64,000 nucleotides of DNA from Bryobacterales bacterium (GCA_003167255.1 PMTR01000074.1:1-64000); one strand, 5' to 3'; shown: positions 45,673 through 57,898, counted from the stretch's first letter. A program made the numbers and translations. The notes: a model not told the origin generated them from the sequence alone.

Positions 45673-47879
45673 ACCGGGTAATCCAAGGCCTCCGGAATCA
45701 TGACTTTGGTCAGCGCTTCCGCGGCGCGATCCTTGGCCAGTTGCGAACCGGTCAGGCAGCCGTCCATCCGCACCCGCATCCGCGAGAACGTGTCGAGCCC
45801 TTCGAAGCGCACGCACGGCCCGGCCTTGGCGGTGTGCGAACCGTCTGCTTCGATCACATCGGTATACCCGCGCGCCAGGCTCGCAATCCCGGGAATCAGG
45901 CCTTCGATGGCTTCCAGATCTTCGTTGTGGTAGCAGGTGGCGCAGCCTTCCGTGTCCCAAGCCGGATGCCGGTTGTAGCCGAACACCAGCTCTGCGCAGA
46001 CACGGCCCACTTCACCCGCCGCGTGCGCCGCCTGCACGTGGCACAGATTTCCGAGGAACCCGACGAGGCCCGGCAAAGCTTCGGCCAGCGCCGGATTGGC
46101 CGGTCCTTGTTTCTCCAGCTCCAGCACGTCCATGATCTGCGATCGCGAGGCCAGCAGCCAGCACAGCGCATCCGCCAGCGGGAAGGTCGCGCCCTGGCGC
46201 GAGCTTTGATAGAGCTTCGAGCCATCGGCATCCTTGGATTTCAGCATGTGGGTGAGCGTCCACAGCCACATCTGCATGGCCGTGGCCAGGGCGCAGGCGC
46301 CGGTGCCCGGCCGGTCGTTGGCAATCGTCCGCATCTCGCGGATCCATTCGCGGAATTGCGCCAGGAACAGCTCGTCGGTCATGGTGATGGTGAGTTGCCT
46401 CCGCTGCACCGCCTCGGGACCTTCGTAGGTGGCCTCAAGCTGCGCATCCATCCACTTGTGTCCCAGGAATCCGGGGCAGTCTTCGGTGATGCCGTATCCG
46501 CCCATCAGGCTGACGGCCTCCCGCATGGTGCTGGCGCCGTGCCCCGTATTCCACAGCTTGCAGGCCGGGCACAGCACGTTGGCCACCGAATCGAGCAGCG
46601 CGTACTGCACCAGCACGTCATCCTGCAGGTCGCGGCGCTTGCCATGGAGAAACGCGATGGCGTCCTTCTGCACGGGCCGCATGGCCTTCATCGTGGCCGA
46701 TCCGCCGGCGATGCCCTTTGCCGCGAAGATCTCGTCCTTCTTCCGCTCCAGCGGGTCCAGGAGGTCGAACACGCGCGCGGCTTCAAAGCCCAGCGCCGCG
46801 CTGGCTTCCCCGGTGGCCCACACATCCACCAGACGGTGCACCACATCCTGTTTGAGCTGCAAACCCAGTTCATAGCGCGGCGAGCCCGGTGTCGCAATGG
46901 AGCCGCCGCGGAACCGCCCGCGTCCGTAGCGGATCACCGGCTCCACGGCCGAGAGCAGCTTGGCCGAGGTCATGATGGCCACCGTCACGCGCGTCCGCCG
47001 GAAGACCGCTTCGATGACCTCGCCGTGACTATACCGGGGCACGATAACCCCATCCTTCAGGCTGTATCCACCGATGATGCGGCTGGCCGGCACCTTCAAG
47101 TTGAAAATGGGATCGCGCGTCGAAGAAAGCTGATGTACCAGTTTGCGCGTCGGCGTGCCGCGGTCGAAAGTGCCCGGGTCGGTCTCCTCCAGGATCACCA
47201 TGCAGGTGCCCTTGATGCGCGGGTCGTCCGATTCCACCGCCGCCGTCACAAAGTTGGCGAATCCCATGTTGGTGATGAAGCGGCCGCGCTTCTCCACGTG
47301 CAACAGTGGCTCTTCGCCTTCCTTCCATTCGGCCACCCGCACTTTGCCGCCCAGCATCCCGGTCTCGACGCCTACATAGGGGATCGGCTCCGTCAGGCAG
47401 AAGGCGCCGCGCCACGGCTTGCGGTCTTCGCCCGGCTGCGGCGGCGCACACCGCGCCATGTAGTAGTCGCGCTGTTCTGGCGTGCCGCGCTCATGGATCG
47501 GCGAAAGCGCCAGGCATCCGGCCAGGCTGCCCGTCGCGGCGCCCGCATCCACCCAGGCCAGCTCAAACGCCACCAGCGCCAGCGCCAGGTTCTTCGGCCC
47601 TTCGATGAATCCGCCCTGCGCCGGATCCATGAACACGCCGGTGATGCCCGATTCGTCGAACGCCTGCAGCAGGGACTGCTTCTCCGCCGTCCAGTCGTGG
47701 GTATTCCGGGCGCCCGCTGCCACCAGCCGCGCCACCGGCCCGCGGGCCACCGCCCGCACCGATTGCACCAGCATCTGCAGGTCAAAGCGGTCCGCGAACC
47801 GCCATAAGATCTGCCTGACGTCATCTCCCGGGAGGGCTCGCAAAGACTCGGTTTGCTTCTCGATAGCGGCTTGTGTCAA
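45669..47879 (-). CDS. acyl-CoA dehydrogenase family protein
   Basis: FCLTEPIPYVGVETGMLGGK, VAIMTSAKLLSAVEPVIRYGRGRF, MREAVSLMGGYGITEDCPGFLGHKWMDAQLEATYEGPEAVQRRQL. Start uncertain (TTG 47879 or further upstream); ATGA overlap with ETF-QO. Confidence 0.88.
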   Translation of the reverse strand: MTQAAIEKQTESLRALPGDDVRQILWRFADRFDLQMLVQSVRAVARGPVARLVAAGARNTHDWTAEKQSLLQAFDESGITGVFMDPAQGGFIEGPKNLALALVAFELAWVDAGAATGSLAGCLALSPIHERGTPEQRDYYMARCAPPQPGEDRKPWRGAFCLTEPIPYVGVETGMLGGKVRVAEWKEGEEPLLHVEKRGRFITNMGFANFVTAAVESDDPRIKGTCMVILEETDPGTFDRGTPTRKLVHQLSSTRDPIFNLKVPASRIIGGYSLKDGVIVPRYSHGEVIEAVFRRTRVTVAIMTSAKLLSAVEPVIRYGRGRFRGGSIATPGSPRYELGLQLKQDVVHRLVDVWATGEASAALGFEAARVFDLLDPLERKKDEIFAAKGIAGGSATMKAMRPVQKDAIAFLHGKRRDLQDDVLVQYALLDSVANVLCPACKLWNTGHGASTMREAVSLMGGYGITEDCPGFLGHKWMDAQLEATYEGPEAVQRRQLTITMTDELFLAQFREWIREMRTIANDRPGTGACALATAMQMWLWTLTHMLKSKDADGSKLYQSSRQGATFPLADALCWLLASRSQIMDVLELEKQGPANPALAEALPGLVGFLGNLCHVQAAHAAGEVGRVCAELVFGYNRHPAWDTEGCATCYHNEDLEAIEGLIPGIASLARGYTDVIEADGSHTAKAGPCVRFEGLDTFSRMRVRMDGCLTGSQLAKDRAAEALTKVMIPEALDYPV

Positions 47880-48094
47880 GGCACACCACTCTTTCTCCGG
47901 TGTATGGGGGATTTCACGCACACCCGGACGCAATATGGCCGAAGGAAGTGCAATAAGCAATCAACCTGCCACGAGCCCGATCGTTGAAAATCAACACATT
48001 CGACCGGTCAAACGGACTAAATTCGGTCTCAAATGGTTGATTTCACCCAGCACGAGAGCGCCAGCCCAAGCCTAGCGCCGGAATGCTCCAGGCA

Positions 48095-48171
48095 GAGCCG
48101 CGACCGTTAGGGAGCGTTAGAATCGGTGTGACAGTCCGTAACGGCAAAACGCTCCCTTACGGTCGCGGCTC
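48095..48171. repeat. inverted pair of REP-like repeats
   Basis: GAGCCGCGACCGTTAGGGAGCGTT (48095-48118) and AACGCTCCCTTACGGTCGCGGCTC (48148-48171): 23/24 complementary, 29-nt spacer. Confidence 0.88.
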
Positions 48172-48246
48172 CGATTCGGGTCCTACTTCCGCCGGTTCAC
48201 AGTCTATTCACAGTGCATCGTCTATCTTGATTAGGAGGATTCCACC

Positions 48247-48696
48247 ATGCGAACGTTCAACATCTGTGTTGCCATCGGCGCCCTGCTCGGCGTTGCGGCT
48301 GCGGCCGAGAAAAAGTTGCAAATGAAGGACCTGCCTGCCGCGGTGCAAAAGACCGTTCAGGATCAAACCAAGGGCGCCGAAATCCGCGGCATCTCCAGCG
48401 AAACCGAGAAGGGCAAGCTCACCTACGAAATCGAGACCATGGTAAGTGGCAAGCACCGCGACTTCCTGGTGGATGCCAAGGGCGCCGTCACTGAGGTGGA
48501 AGACGAAACCGCCATCGATAGCATCCCGGCCGCCGCCAAAGCCGCGATCGAGAAGAAGGCCGCGGGCGGAAAGATCGCCATGGTCGAAACCGTCACCCGC
48601 GGCAGCGTGACCCTATACGAAGCCACCTACACCGACAAGGCCGGCAAGAAGCACGAGTTCGCGGTCACGCCGGAGGGCGTCGAAACCAAGGACTGA
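48247..48696 (+). CDS. secreted PepSY-like protein
   Basis: Signal peptide; MKDLPAAVQKTVQDQTKGAEIRGISSETEKGKLTYEIETMVSGKHRDFLVDAKGAV repeat pattern. Confidence 0.78.
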   Translation: MRTFNICVAIGALLGVAAAAEKKLQMKDLPAAVQKTVQDQTKGAEIRGISSETEKGKLTYEIETMVSGKHRDFLVDAKGAVTEVEDETAIDSIPAAAKAAIEKKAAGGKIAMVETVTRGSVTLYEATYTDKAGKKHEFAVTPEGVETKD

Positions 48697-48725
48697 CGAG
48701 CAGGCAGCTAGGCTGGGCAAGAGCC

Positions 48726-48834
48726 GTGGCGCACGCACTCCTGCGTGCCGCGTCGCGACTCATCGCGACGCGCGTCGACCACCCCAGCGTGTCGGCAGGA
48801 GTGCCGGCACGGCACGCACGAGTGCGTGCGCCAC
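48726..48834. repeat. palindromic element: 25-bp near-perfect terminal inverted repeats with internal hairpins
   Basis: GTGGCGCACGCACTCCTGCGTGCCG (48726-48750) pairs with CGGCACGCACGAGTGCGTGCGCCAC (48810-48834), 24/25; internal CGTCGCGA-CTCA-TCGCGACG (48751-48770). Confidence 0.88.
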
Positions 48835-48846
48835 TTTGCGCAGTTC

Positions 48847-50484
48847 CTAAGACGCCTTTTCCTGTGCATACACCGCGTACTCCTCGTACGGGCCTTTGAA
48901 GTCTTCGATGCGCCCGCCCTCGAAATGCCAGATTCGCGTGGCCACTTCCTCGATCAGGTCATGATCGTGCGTCACCAGCAGCACAGTTCCTGCGTACTTT
49001 TGAAGGGCGATGTTGAGGGCGTTGATGGCCTCCAGGTCCAGGTGATTCGTGGGTTCGTCCAGCACCAGGAAATTAGGCTTCTGGAGCATGAGCCGGCAGA
49101 AGATCAGCCGCGCCGCCTCACCGCCGGAGAGGGCGTTGGTCGGCTTGAGGGCGTCCTCGCCGCTGAACAGCATCTGGCCGAGCAGACCGCGCAATTCCTC
49201 CTGCGATGCCTGCGGGTCAAACTCATGCAGCCACTCGATCGCCGTGGTCCCGCGCGTGATCGAATCCGAATGGTCCTGGGCGAAGTAGCCCACGGCCACT
49301 TCGTGACCCCACACGACAATCCCCGTGTCCACGTCGAAATGCCGGTCGGCATCCTCGATGAAGCCGCTGGCGCTACGAACCAGCGATTTCAACAGCGTGG
49401 TTTTCCCCGCTCCATTGCGGCCCATCAGCGCGATCTTCTCGCCGCGCGAGACGCTCGCAGTGAAGCCGTCGATCACCTGTAACTCCCCGTAGCTCTTCGC
49501 CAGTCCCTTCACCTCCAGCGGATGCCGCCCCGAGGGACGCTTCATGTCAAAACGGATGTAGGGCCGCTGGATATTCGACTTTGCCAGTTCCGAGGTCTGC
49601 AATCGCTCCACTTCCTTTTTGCGCGACATCACCTGGCTCGACCGCGTGCCCCCCGAAAAGCGCGCGATGAATTCCTTTAGCTGGTCGATCTTTTTTTCGC
49701 GCTGCGCGTTCCCTGCCTCGATGCTCGAGCGGATCTGTGTCTTGGCGAGCACCATGTCGTCGTACCCGCCGGTGTAAGTGATGACCGTTTCGTAGTCGAT
49801 ATCGGCGACATGCGTGCAAACGCTGTTCAGAAAATGCCGGTCGTGCGAAATCACAATCAGCACGCCTTCGTAGTCGCAAAGATAATCTTGCAGCCAGTGG
49901 ACCGATTCCAGGTCGAGGTGATTGGTGGGCTCGTCCAGCAGCAACGCGGGCGGACTGCCGAAGAGCGCCTGGGCCAGCAGCACTCGCACCTTCTGGCCGC
50001 CCTGCAACTCGCCCATGCGCCGTTCGTGCAACACGGATTCCACGCCCAGGCCGTCGAGCAGCACCGCGGCGTCGGCTTCGGCGGTGTAGCCGCCTTCCTC
50101 GCCCACCGTGCCTTCGAGCTCGCCCAGCCGCATGCCGTCCTCATCGGTGAGCTGGTCGTGTGGGATGGCGTACAGTACGTCGCGTTCTTCGAGCGCCTGC
50201 CAGAGTGGCGCATTGCCCATGATGACGGTGTCAATCACACGAAACCCGTCAAAGGCGAACTGGTCCTGGCGCAGCACGCCGAATTTCTTCGGGCGCGAGA
50301 CCGTGCCTTTGCCCGGTTCCAGCTCGCCCGAGAGAATCTTCATGAGCGTCGATTTTCCGGCGCCGTTGGGACCCGTGATGGCATAGCGCCTCCCCGCCAG
50401 AAACGTGCAGGTGACGTCTTCAAACAGAATTTTGGCGCCGAAGCGCATGGAGATGTTTTGGATGGAAAGCAAGGATACTTCCAT
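48847..50484 (-). CDS. ABC-F family ATP-binding cassette protein (YbiT-like)
   Basis: Two NBDs (GPNGAGKSTLMK, LLLDEPTNHLDLESVHWL; GRNGAGKTTLLKS, LVLDEPTNHLDLEAINAL) with linker. Confidence 0.93.
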   Translation of the reverse strand: MEVSLLSIQNISMRFGAKILFEDVTCTFLAGRRYAITGPNGAGKSTLMKILSGELEPGKGTVSRPKKFGVLRQDQFAFDGFRVIDTVIMGNAPLWQALEERDVLYAIPHDQLTDEDGMRLGELEGTVGEEGGYTAEADAAVLLDGLGVESVLHERRMGELQGGQKVRVLLAQALFGSPPALLLDEPTNHLDLESVHWLQDYLCDYEGVLIVISHDRHFLNSVCTHVADIDYETVITYTGGYDDMVLAKTQIRSSIEAGNAQREKKIDQLKEFIARFSGGTRSSQVMSRKKEVERLQTSELAKSNIQRPYIRFDMKRPSGRHPLEVKGLAKSYGELQVIDGFTASVSRGEKIALMGRNGAGKTTLLKSLVRSASGFIEDADRHFDVDTGIVVWGHEVAVGYFAQDHSDSITRGTTAIEWLHEFDPQASQEELRGLLGQMLFSGEDALKPTNALSGGEAARLIFCRLMLQKPNFLVLDEPTNHLDLEAINALNIALQKYAGTVLLVTHDHDLIEEVATRIWHFEGGRIEDFKGPYEEYAVYAQEKAS

Positions 50485-50527
50485 GATAGCGCGAAGCGGC
50501 TCCAGCCTACTCGCAGTGGAATGCGGC

Positions 50528-51628
50528 CTACTGCTTCGCCGGCTTCCCAATCGAACACAGCGGATCTCCCAGCACGATTCCTTGCCAGCTCAGGAATTGC
50601 AGCGCCAGGTAGTAGCTCTCCGCCAGGGTGCGGCCTTCATAATACGCCGGCAGCAAGTGGTCCGGCCGCGCGCAACCCACCAGGTAGGGCTCGTAAACAT
50701 TGCCGGATGCCCCGGTGGCGCCCTCGTGGATCAGATCGGCCGCCATTCCCTGCGGCGAGCCCGCCCAAAAGTGTGCCCGGTCCTGCCACGTGCTGTAGAA
50801 CCAGTCGTCGGGCGGCTGCTTCATGGTGCGCCCGTCGGTGGAAACGAACTCGGTCGCAATCGCGCCCGGCAGCCATTGGAAGCCCAGCCAGCGCCGCTTG
50901 CGATTCTTGTCGTTCGATCCCCACGACGCATAGCCGATCACATCCTTCTGGCCGTACAGCACATTCTTCGACTCGTCCAGAATCACGCGGCTGGCGGGGA
51001 GAAAAATCGCGGCGTTGCGCAGCCAGTCCTCGCCCTCGTCATCCGAGTCCGAACGCAGGTCGATGACGAACTTGCCGCGATTGGACGCCTGGAGCGACCG
51101 GTCGATCATGGCCTTGACGTCGTTGAAGCTGTATGCGGCCAGCCGGGTCACCAGGTAAATCGGAAACTGCGGATGCCGGAACGGCACGTCGCGCTTTCCG
51201 AAGAGCGGATTCGGCACGGTTCCCCTGCGCTGGTACTTTACGCCTTTGAGCTTGGCGTAGAGCAGCGCCAGTTCCGAATCCACCGAACCCTGCTCAGCCT
51301 CGTTGATCTTTCCCCCCGAACCCACGATCTTGAGCGGCACCCCCAGCGTCGTGGCAATGTAGAGCACGCTCTCCACCAATCCGGCCTTCTTCAGGCAGGC
51401 GCCCACGGGAGTCTCGATCTGCTCCACGTAGGTCTTCCACTCGATCTCTTCCTGGGGGCTGGTATCGAGCGTGCAGACATTCCGCGCGGGAATGGCGCGT
51501 TTCAACCGGTAATACTCGCCGATCTGAACCGACACCGGGTCTTTCCGGTTCACCACCAGCAAGACATTCTCCCCGGTTTGGGCGCGCAGGCAGGAAAGGA
51601 AACCCAGCAGCAGCAGCAGTCGCAGCAC
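50528..51628 (-). CDS. TIGR03790-like secreted protein
   Basis: ENVLLVVNRKDPVSVQIGEYYRLKRAIPARNVCTLDTS...; signal peptide MLRLLLLLGFLSCLRAQ. Confidence 0.78.
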   Translation of the reverse strand: MLRLLLLLGFLSCLRAQTGENVLLVVNRKDPVSVQIGEYYRLKRAIPARNVCTLDTSPQEEIEWKTYVEQIETPVGACLKKAGLVESVLYIATTLGVPLKIVGSGGKINEAEQGSVDSELALLYAKLKGVKYQRRGTVPNPLFGKRDVPFRHPQFPIYLVTRLAAYSFNDVKAMIDRSLQASNRGKFVIDLRSDSDDEGEDWLRNAAIFLPASRVILDESKNVLYGQKDVIGYASWGSNDKNRKRRWLGFQWLPGAIATEFVSTDGRTMKQPPDDWFYSTWQDRAHFWAGSPQGMAADLIHEGATGASGNVYEPYLVGCARPDHLLPAYYEGRTLAESYYLALQFLSWQGIVLGDPLCSIGKPAKQ

Positions 51629-51638
51629 TGCTCTTATC

Positions 51639-52439
51639 TTACGCCGGGCCGCTCTTCTTGTAATCCCCGCGGCTGAAGTGCTTCTCCAGCCAGCAATAGA
51701 GCGCGATGAACAGATAGCGGCTGCCCATCTCCCGGATCTTGAGTTTTGAGATGCCGCTGCGCCGGTTGCGCCAGGTGATGGGCATCACCGTCCAGGAGTA
51801 GCCGCGCACGATGACCTTGAGCGGCAGTTCCACGGTGAGGTTGAAGTGCGGCGAGAGAAACGGCCGGCACCCGTCCAGCGCGCGCCGCCGGTAAGCTTTG
51901 AACGCGTTGGTAAAATCGTTCAGCGGCGCGTGAAAGATGAACCGCAGAAAAAGATTGGCCAAGCGGTTGAGCAGCAGTTTGTGCGCCGGGTAGTCGATCA
52001 CGCCGCCGCCCCGCACAAACCGGGAACCGAACACCGCGTCCCATCCCTGATTGAGCAATTCCCAATAGCGCACCACGTCGCGGCAGTCGTCGGATTCATC
52101 GGCCATCATGACCACTACGGCATCGCCGCGGCTGTGATCGATCCCGCAGGTCACGGCGCGGCCAAAGCCGTGCTCGCCGGTGTTCTGCACCGGCCGCAGC
52201 GAAGGCACGCGGGAAGCCAGTTCCTGGAGGACGGCCCAGGTGGAGTCGGTGCTGCCATCGTCCACCGGAACAATTTCATGCTCTACCTCATGCAGCCGCA
52301 GCTCCACAGAGAGGTGCTCCACCGTGGATGCGATGGCCCCTTCCTCGTTGCGGCAGGGAATGACGATCGAGAGGAGTTGGATCGGATCCTGGCTGGCCGG
52401 GCCCGGCCCTTCCTTCACATTCCACTCCGTTCGAGCCAA
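51639..52439 (-). CDS. family 2 glycosyltransferase (dolichol-phosphate mannosyltransferase-like)
   Basis: QLLSIVIPCRNEEGAIASTVEHL...VDDGSTDSTWAVL; ADESDDCRDVVRY. Confidence 0.92.
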   Translation of the reverse strand: MARTEWNVKEGPGPASQDPIQLLSIVIPCRNEEGAIASTVEHLSVELRLHEVEHEIVPVDDGSTDSTWAVLQELASRVPSLRPVQNTGEHGFGRAVTCGIDHSRGDAVVVMMADESDDCRDVVRYWELLNQGWDAVFGSRFVRGGGVIDYPAHKLLLNRLANLFLRFIFHAPLNDFTNAFKAYRRRALDGCRPFLSPHFNLTVELPLKVIVRGYSWTVMPITWRNRRSGISKLKIREMGSRYLFIALYCWLEKHFSRGDYKKSGPA

Positions 52440-53482
52440 TCGGGATTGTTTTCGGCGTGCACCGCAATCTCATCCAGTACGGTCGAAATCGGCGTATCCA
52501 CCTGCCATCCGAAATGCCGCTCCGAGGCGCTGCTGTCCATCACCACCCAGGGAATATCGTAAGCCCGTTCGTGCGCATCGGCCTCCACCGGGTGCGCTCC
52601 GAACCGCGCATCGCACCAGGCCGTCAATTGCGCCAGAGACATGGTGTTTTGCGGGCCGCCTCCGGCTGTGTAAATACGCTGGCCGCCGGCGCGCGTCTGG
52701 CGCATCTGCACGTCCAGCAGCGCCGCCAGATCGCGCGGATGCAGCGCGTCCCGCACCTGCTTGCCCGTGCCGCTGAATCCTAGGTACCGCATCGGCCTGC
52801 GCCGCAGGTGGGCGTTGATCCAATAGGCGAAAATTCCCTGTTCCGGCGTGCCGAATTGGCCCGGCCCCGCTAACACGCCGCACCGATTGATCCACACAGG
52901 AAACCCGAAGGCTTCGCCATATTCGAGCGCCACGGCTTCCGACGCCAGCTTGGTGCTGCCGTAGAGCGATACCGGGGCGCGCGTCGAAAACTCCACGCCG
53001 ATCCCGCGCGCCGAAACACCTACCGGCAGATCGGCTTCCGTATTCAGCTCGAACGCGTCCTTCCCGGGCTTGAGCGGCAGGCCAACCAGCGCCGCGATCG
53101 AATAAACCCGGCTGCTGCTGAGCAGCAACAGCCCCGCCTTGTGCGCCTTGCAGTACTCCAGCACATTCACCAGGCTGCCCAGGTTGTGCTCGAACAGTTG
53201 CCGGCTGCTGAAACTGCTCTGCAGGCCGGCCAGCACGCTCGGGTTCGCGGCGGCATCGATCACCCAATCCGCGGCCGGCAGGGCCTCCACGTCGCTGGCC
53301 GCGCGGATATCGCCCTGGATGAACTTCACGCCCAGTTGGCGTAACCGCACGCGGTTGGTCTCCGAACCGGGCCGGTGCAGATTGTCGATGCCGGAGATGG
53401 CGAGACCCTCGCGCCGCTCCAGCAGCGCGCGCGCAATCGCGCTCCCCGCGAATCCGCAGACTCCCGTGATCAGGATTCTCAT
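52415..53482 (-). CDS. NAD-dependent epimerase/dehydratase (SDR)
   Basis: [45 protein letters not shown]. Confidence 0.9.
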   Translation of the reverse strand: MRILITGVCGFAGSAIARALLERREGLAISGIDNLHRPGSETNRVRLRQLGVKFIQGDIRAASDVEALPAADWVIDAAANPSVLAGLQSSFSSRQLFEHNLGSLVNVLEYCKAHKAGLLLLSSSRVYSIAALVGLPLKPGKDAFELNTEADLPVGVSARGIGVEFSTRAPVSLYGSTKLASEAVALEYGEAFGFPVWINRCGVLAGPGQFGTPEQGIFAYWINAHLRRRPMRYLGFSGTGKQVRDALHPRDLAALLDVQMRQTRAGGQRIYTAGGGPQNTMSLAQLTAWCDARFGAHPVEADAHERAYDIPWVVMDSSASERHFGWQVDTPISTVLDEIAVHAENNPDWLERSGM

Positions 53483-54552
53483 CCGATTCCTTTGTGCGCC
53501 AACCGCTCCGTCCAGGCACCGCTGATTTCTTCGAAAATTCGGTCCAGGGGCCGCGTGATGTCCCACGCCGGGTAGTGCGCTCTCATTTTACGCAAGTCGC
53601 TGTAATAGCAAATATGGTCGCCTACGCGGTTCTCTTCCACATAGCGCCATTTCATCGGCCGCCCCGACACCGCTTCGGCCTTCCCAAAGGCCTCCAGAAT
53701 GGAACAGGCGTTGCCCTTTCCGCCGCCCAGGTTATACACCTGGGCCACGCGCGGCGCCTTCCAGAACTCGAACATGAACCGCGCCACGTCCTCGGAATGA
53801 ATGTTGTCGCGCACCTGCTTGCCCTTATATCCGTAGACCTTGTATTCGCGCTCTTCCAGGTTGCACTTGATCAAATAACTGAGGAAGCCATGCAATTCCA
53901 CACCGGAGTGGTTGGGACCGGTCAGGCAGCCGCCGCGCAGGCAGCACGTTGGCATGTTGAAGTAGAGCCCGTATTCCTGCACCATAATGTCGCCGGCCAC
54001 TTTTGAGGCCCCGAACAGCGAGTGCTTGGATTGATCGATCGGGAACTCCTCCGGGATCCCATTCTCAAATGCCTTATCGGCGTAATCCCAGCGTGTTTCC
54101 AGTTCCATCAAGGGGATCGTATTAGGGCGATCGCCGTACACCTTATTGGTGGACATGTGGATGAACGGGGATTCGGGGCACGAACGCCGCGCCGCTTCGA
54201 GTAGATGCAGGGTACCCAGCGCGTTCACTTCAAAATCCAGAAAGGGAATGGCCGCCGCCTTATCGTGCGAGGGCTGCGCAGCGGTGTGGATGATCAGGCT
54301 GGGCCGCAGCTCTTCCACCAGCGCCAGCACGCCGGCGCGGTCGCGGATATCGAGCGCTTCATGCCGGTAGCCGGGGATTTCGCGGCGCAGCCGGTCCAGC
54401 ACCCAACTCGTATCGCCCTCGGGACCGAAGAAGACCGCTCGATGGTTATCGTCAATTCCGACGACGCGGAACCCCTGGCGCGAGAAGAAGACCGATACCT
54501 CGGAGCCGATCAAGCCACACGAGCCAGTTACCAGAACAGATGGGATGGACAT
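53479..54552 (-). CDS. NAD-dependent epimerase/dehydratase, CDP-paratose 2-epimerase-like
   Basis: [77 protein letters not shown]. Confidence 0.9.
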   Translation of the reverse strand: MSIPSVLVTGSCGLIGSEVSVFFSRQGFRVVGIDDNHRAVFFGPEGDTSWVLDRLRREIPGYRHEALDIRDRAGVLALVEELRPSLIIHTAAQPSHDKAAAIPFLDFEVNALGTLHLLEAARRSCPESPFIHMSTNKVYGDRPNTIPLMELETRWDYADKAFENGIPEEFPIDQSKHSLFGASKVAGDIMVQEYGLYFNMPTCCLRGGCLTGPNHSGVELHGFLSYLIKCNLEEREYKVYGYKGKQVRDNIHSEDVARFMFEFWKAPRVAQVYNLGGGKGNACSILEAFGKAEAVSGRPMKWRYVEENRVGDHICYYSDLRKMRAHYPAWDITRPLDRIFEEISGAWTERLAHKGIG

Positions 54553-54635
54553 CTTTACAAATTATATTCGACAGCGCCGTGCAGTATGGCCGAGATCCTG
54601 CTTCCGGTGCAGGTAGCCATCACCCGGTCAGAGCC

Positions 54636-55199
54636 CTAATACTTCTTCCCCGGCCCAACGAATCCCATAGGCCGCTTCGCAGCCGCCGGCGGTTGCAGGA
54701 GCTCTTGCAGGACGTTCAGAATGGCTTGAAGGTCGGCATCGTGCTTGCCCACCTTGCGTTCCAACGCCTCGATCTTCCGGGCCAAGTCCTCGTTGGTTGC
54801 GAGCATCCGACGCAGGTGCACGAAGGCGCGGACCACCTGAATACTCGCACGAACCGCGACGGGGCTCCGGAGGACGTTCGCCAACATCACTGTCCCGTGC
54901 TCTGTGAAGACATACGGCCGGTACTTGATATTCTGGCCCCGCTTCAAGGTCGCAATTTGCGACCTTGAAAGCAAAACCGCCTCCCCCTCCTCCAGCGTCA
55001 GTTGTAACATGAAGTCGTCTGGAAACCGGTCACTGTTGCGCTTCACTTGCTCATTGAGGCGCTTCACCGGCACCCCGTAGAGTTCAGCCAGATCGCGATC
55101 GAGCATCACCCGGTGTCCCCGGAGAATAAGAATCTTGTTCTCGATGACTTCGATGGGGATCAGCAGCCCCCGGCCGGATTTCGGCGCGGCTTTCTTCAA
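54636..55199 (-). CDS. ORF6N domain protein
   Basis: ENKILILRGHRVMLDRDLAELYGVPVKRLNEQVKRNSDRFPDDFMLQLT...YVFTEHGTVMLANVLRSPVAVRASIQVVRAFVHLR. Confidence 0.92.
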   Translation of the reverse strand: MKKAAPKSGRGLLIPIEVIENKILILRGHRVMLDRDLAELYGVPVKRLNEQVKRNSDRFPDDFMLQLTLEEGEAVLLSRSQIATLKRGQNIKYRPYVFTEHGTVMLANVLRSPVAVRASIQVVRAFVHLRRMLATNEDLARKIEALERKVGKHDADLQAILNVLQELLQPPAAAKRPMGFVGPGKKY

Positions 55200-55208
55200 G
55201 AGTCCAGC

Positions 55209-55972
55209 CTAATCCGCTTCTACCCCTTCGCGGCCCGCCCAGTTGGCGCCCAGAAAGTGGCGATTCATGAGCGCGATATTTTCCAGCTTGATGCCTTTCG
55301 GGCACACCGCTTCGCACTCGCCCATGTTGGTGCAGCTTCCGAAGATTTCCTGGTTGGCTTGCGCCACCATGGCGGTGACCCGCCGCTCGCGCTCGGGCTG
55401 GCCTTGCGGCAGGAGGCCCAGGTGCGCAATCTTTGCCGAGACGAACAGCGACGCCGAAGCGTTGGGACACATGGCCACGCACGCGCCGCAGCCGATGCAC
55501 GCCGCGGCATCCATGGAGCGCTCGGCGTTGTCCTTGGGAACCAGCACGGCGTTGCCGTCCGGCGCGCTGCCGGTGGCCACCGAAATGAAACCGCCCGCGG
55601 CGATGATGCGGTCGAATGCGGTGCGGTCCACCACCAGGTCCTTGACCACCGGGAAGGCCTTGGCCCGCCACGGCTCCAGGTACAATTCGTCGCCATCCTT
55701 AAAATGGCGCATGTGGAGCTGGCAAAGCGTGGTCTCGGGCAGCGGACCGTGCGCCACGCCGTTCACCATGCACCCGCACATGCCGCAGATGCCCTCGCGG
55801 CAATCGTGATCGAACGCCACCGGATCTTCGCCCTTGGTGATGAGCTCCTCGTTCAGCACGTCCAGCATCTCCAGGAACGACATATGCTCGCTCACGTTCG
55901 GCAACTCGTAGCGGACCATGCGGCCCTTGTCGCTCGCGTTGCGCTGCCGCCAGATATGGAGTGTGATTCGCA

Positions 55973-55973
<1 letters not shown>
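55209..55973 (-). CDS. sdhB: succinate dehydrogenase/fumarate reductase iron-sulfur subunit
   Basis: [39 protein letters not shown] cluster motifs. Confidence 0.94.
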
Positions 55974-57886
<1,913 letters not shown>

Positions 57887-57898
57887 GCCGTGTCCTTA

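Noticed and set aside
45741-47807. 688-aa plus-strand ORF opposite the acyl-CoA dehydrogenase
   Set aside because: Antisense shadow ORF; no recognisable domain.
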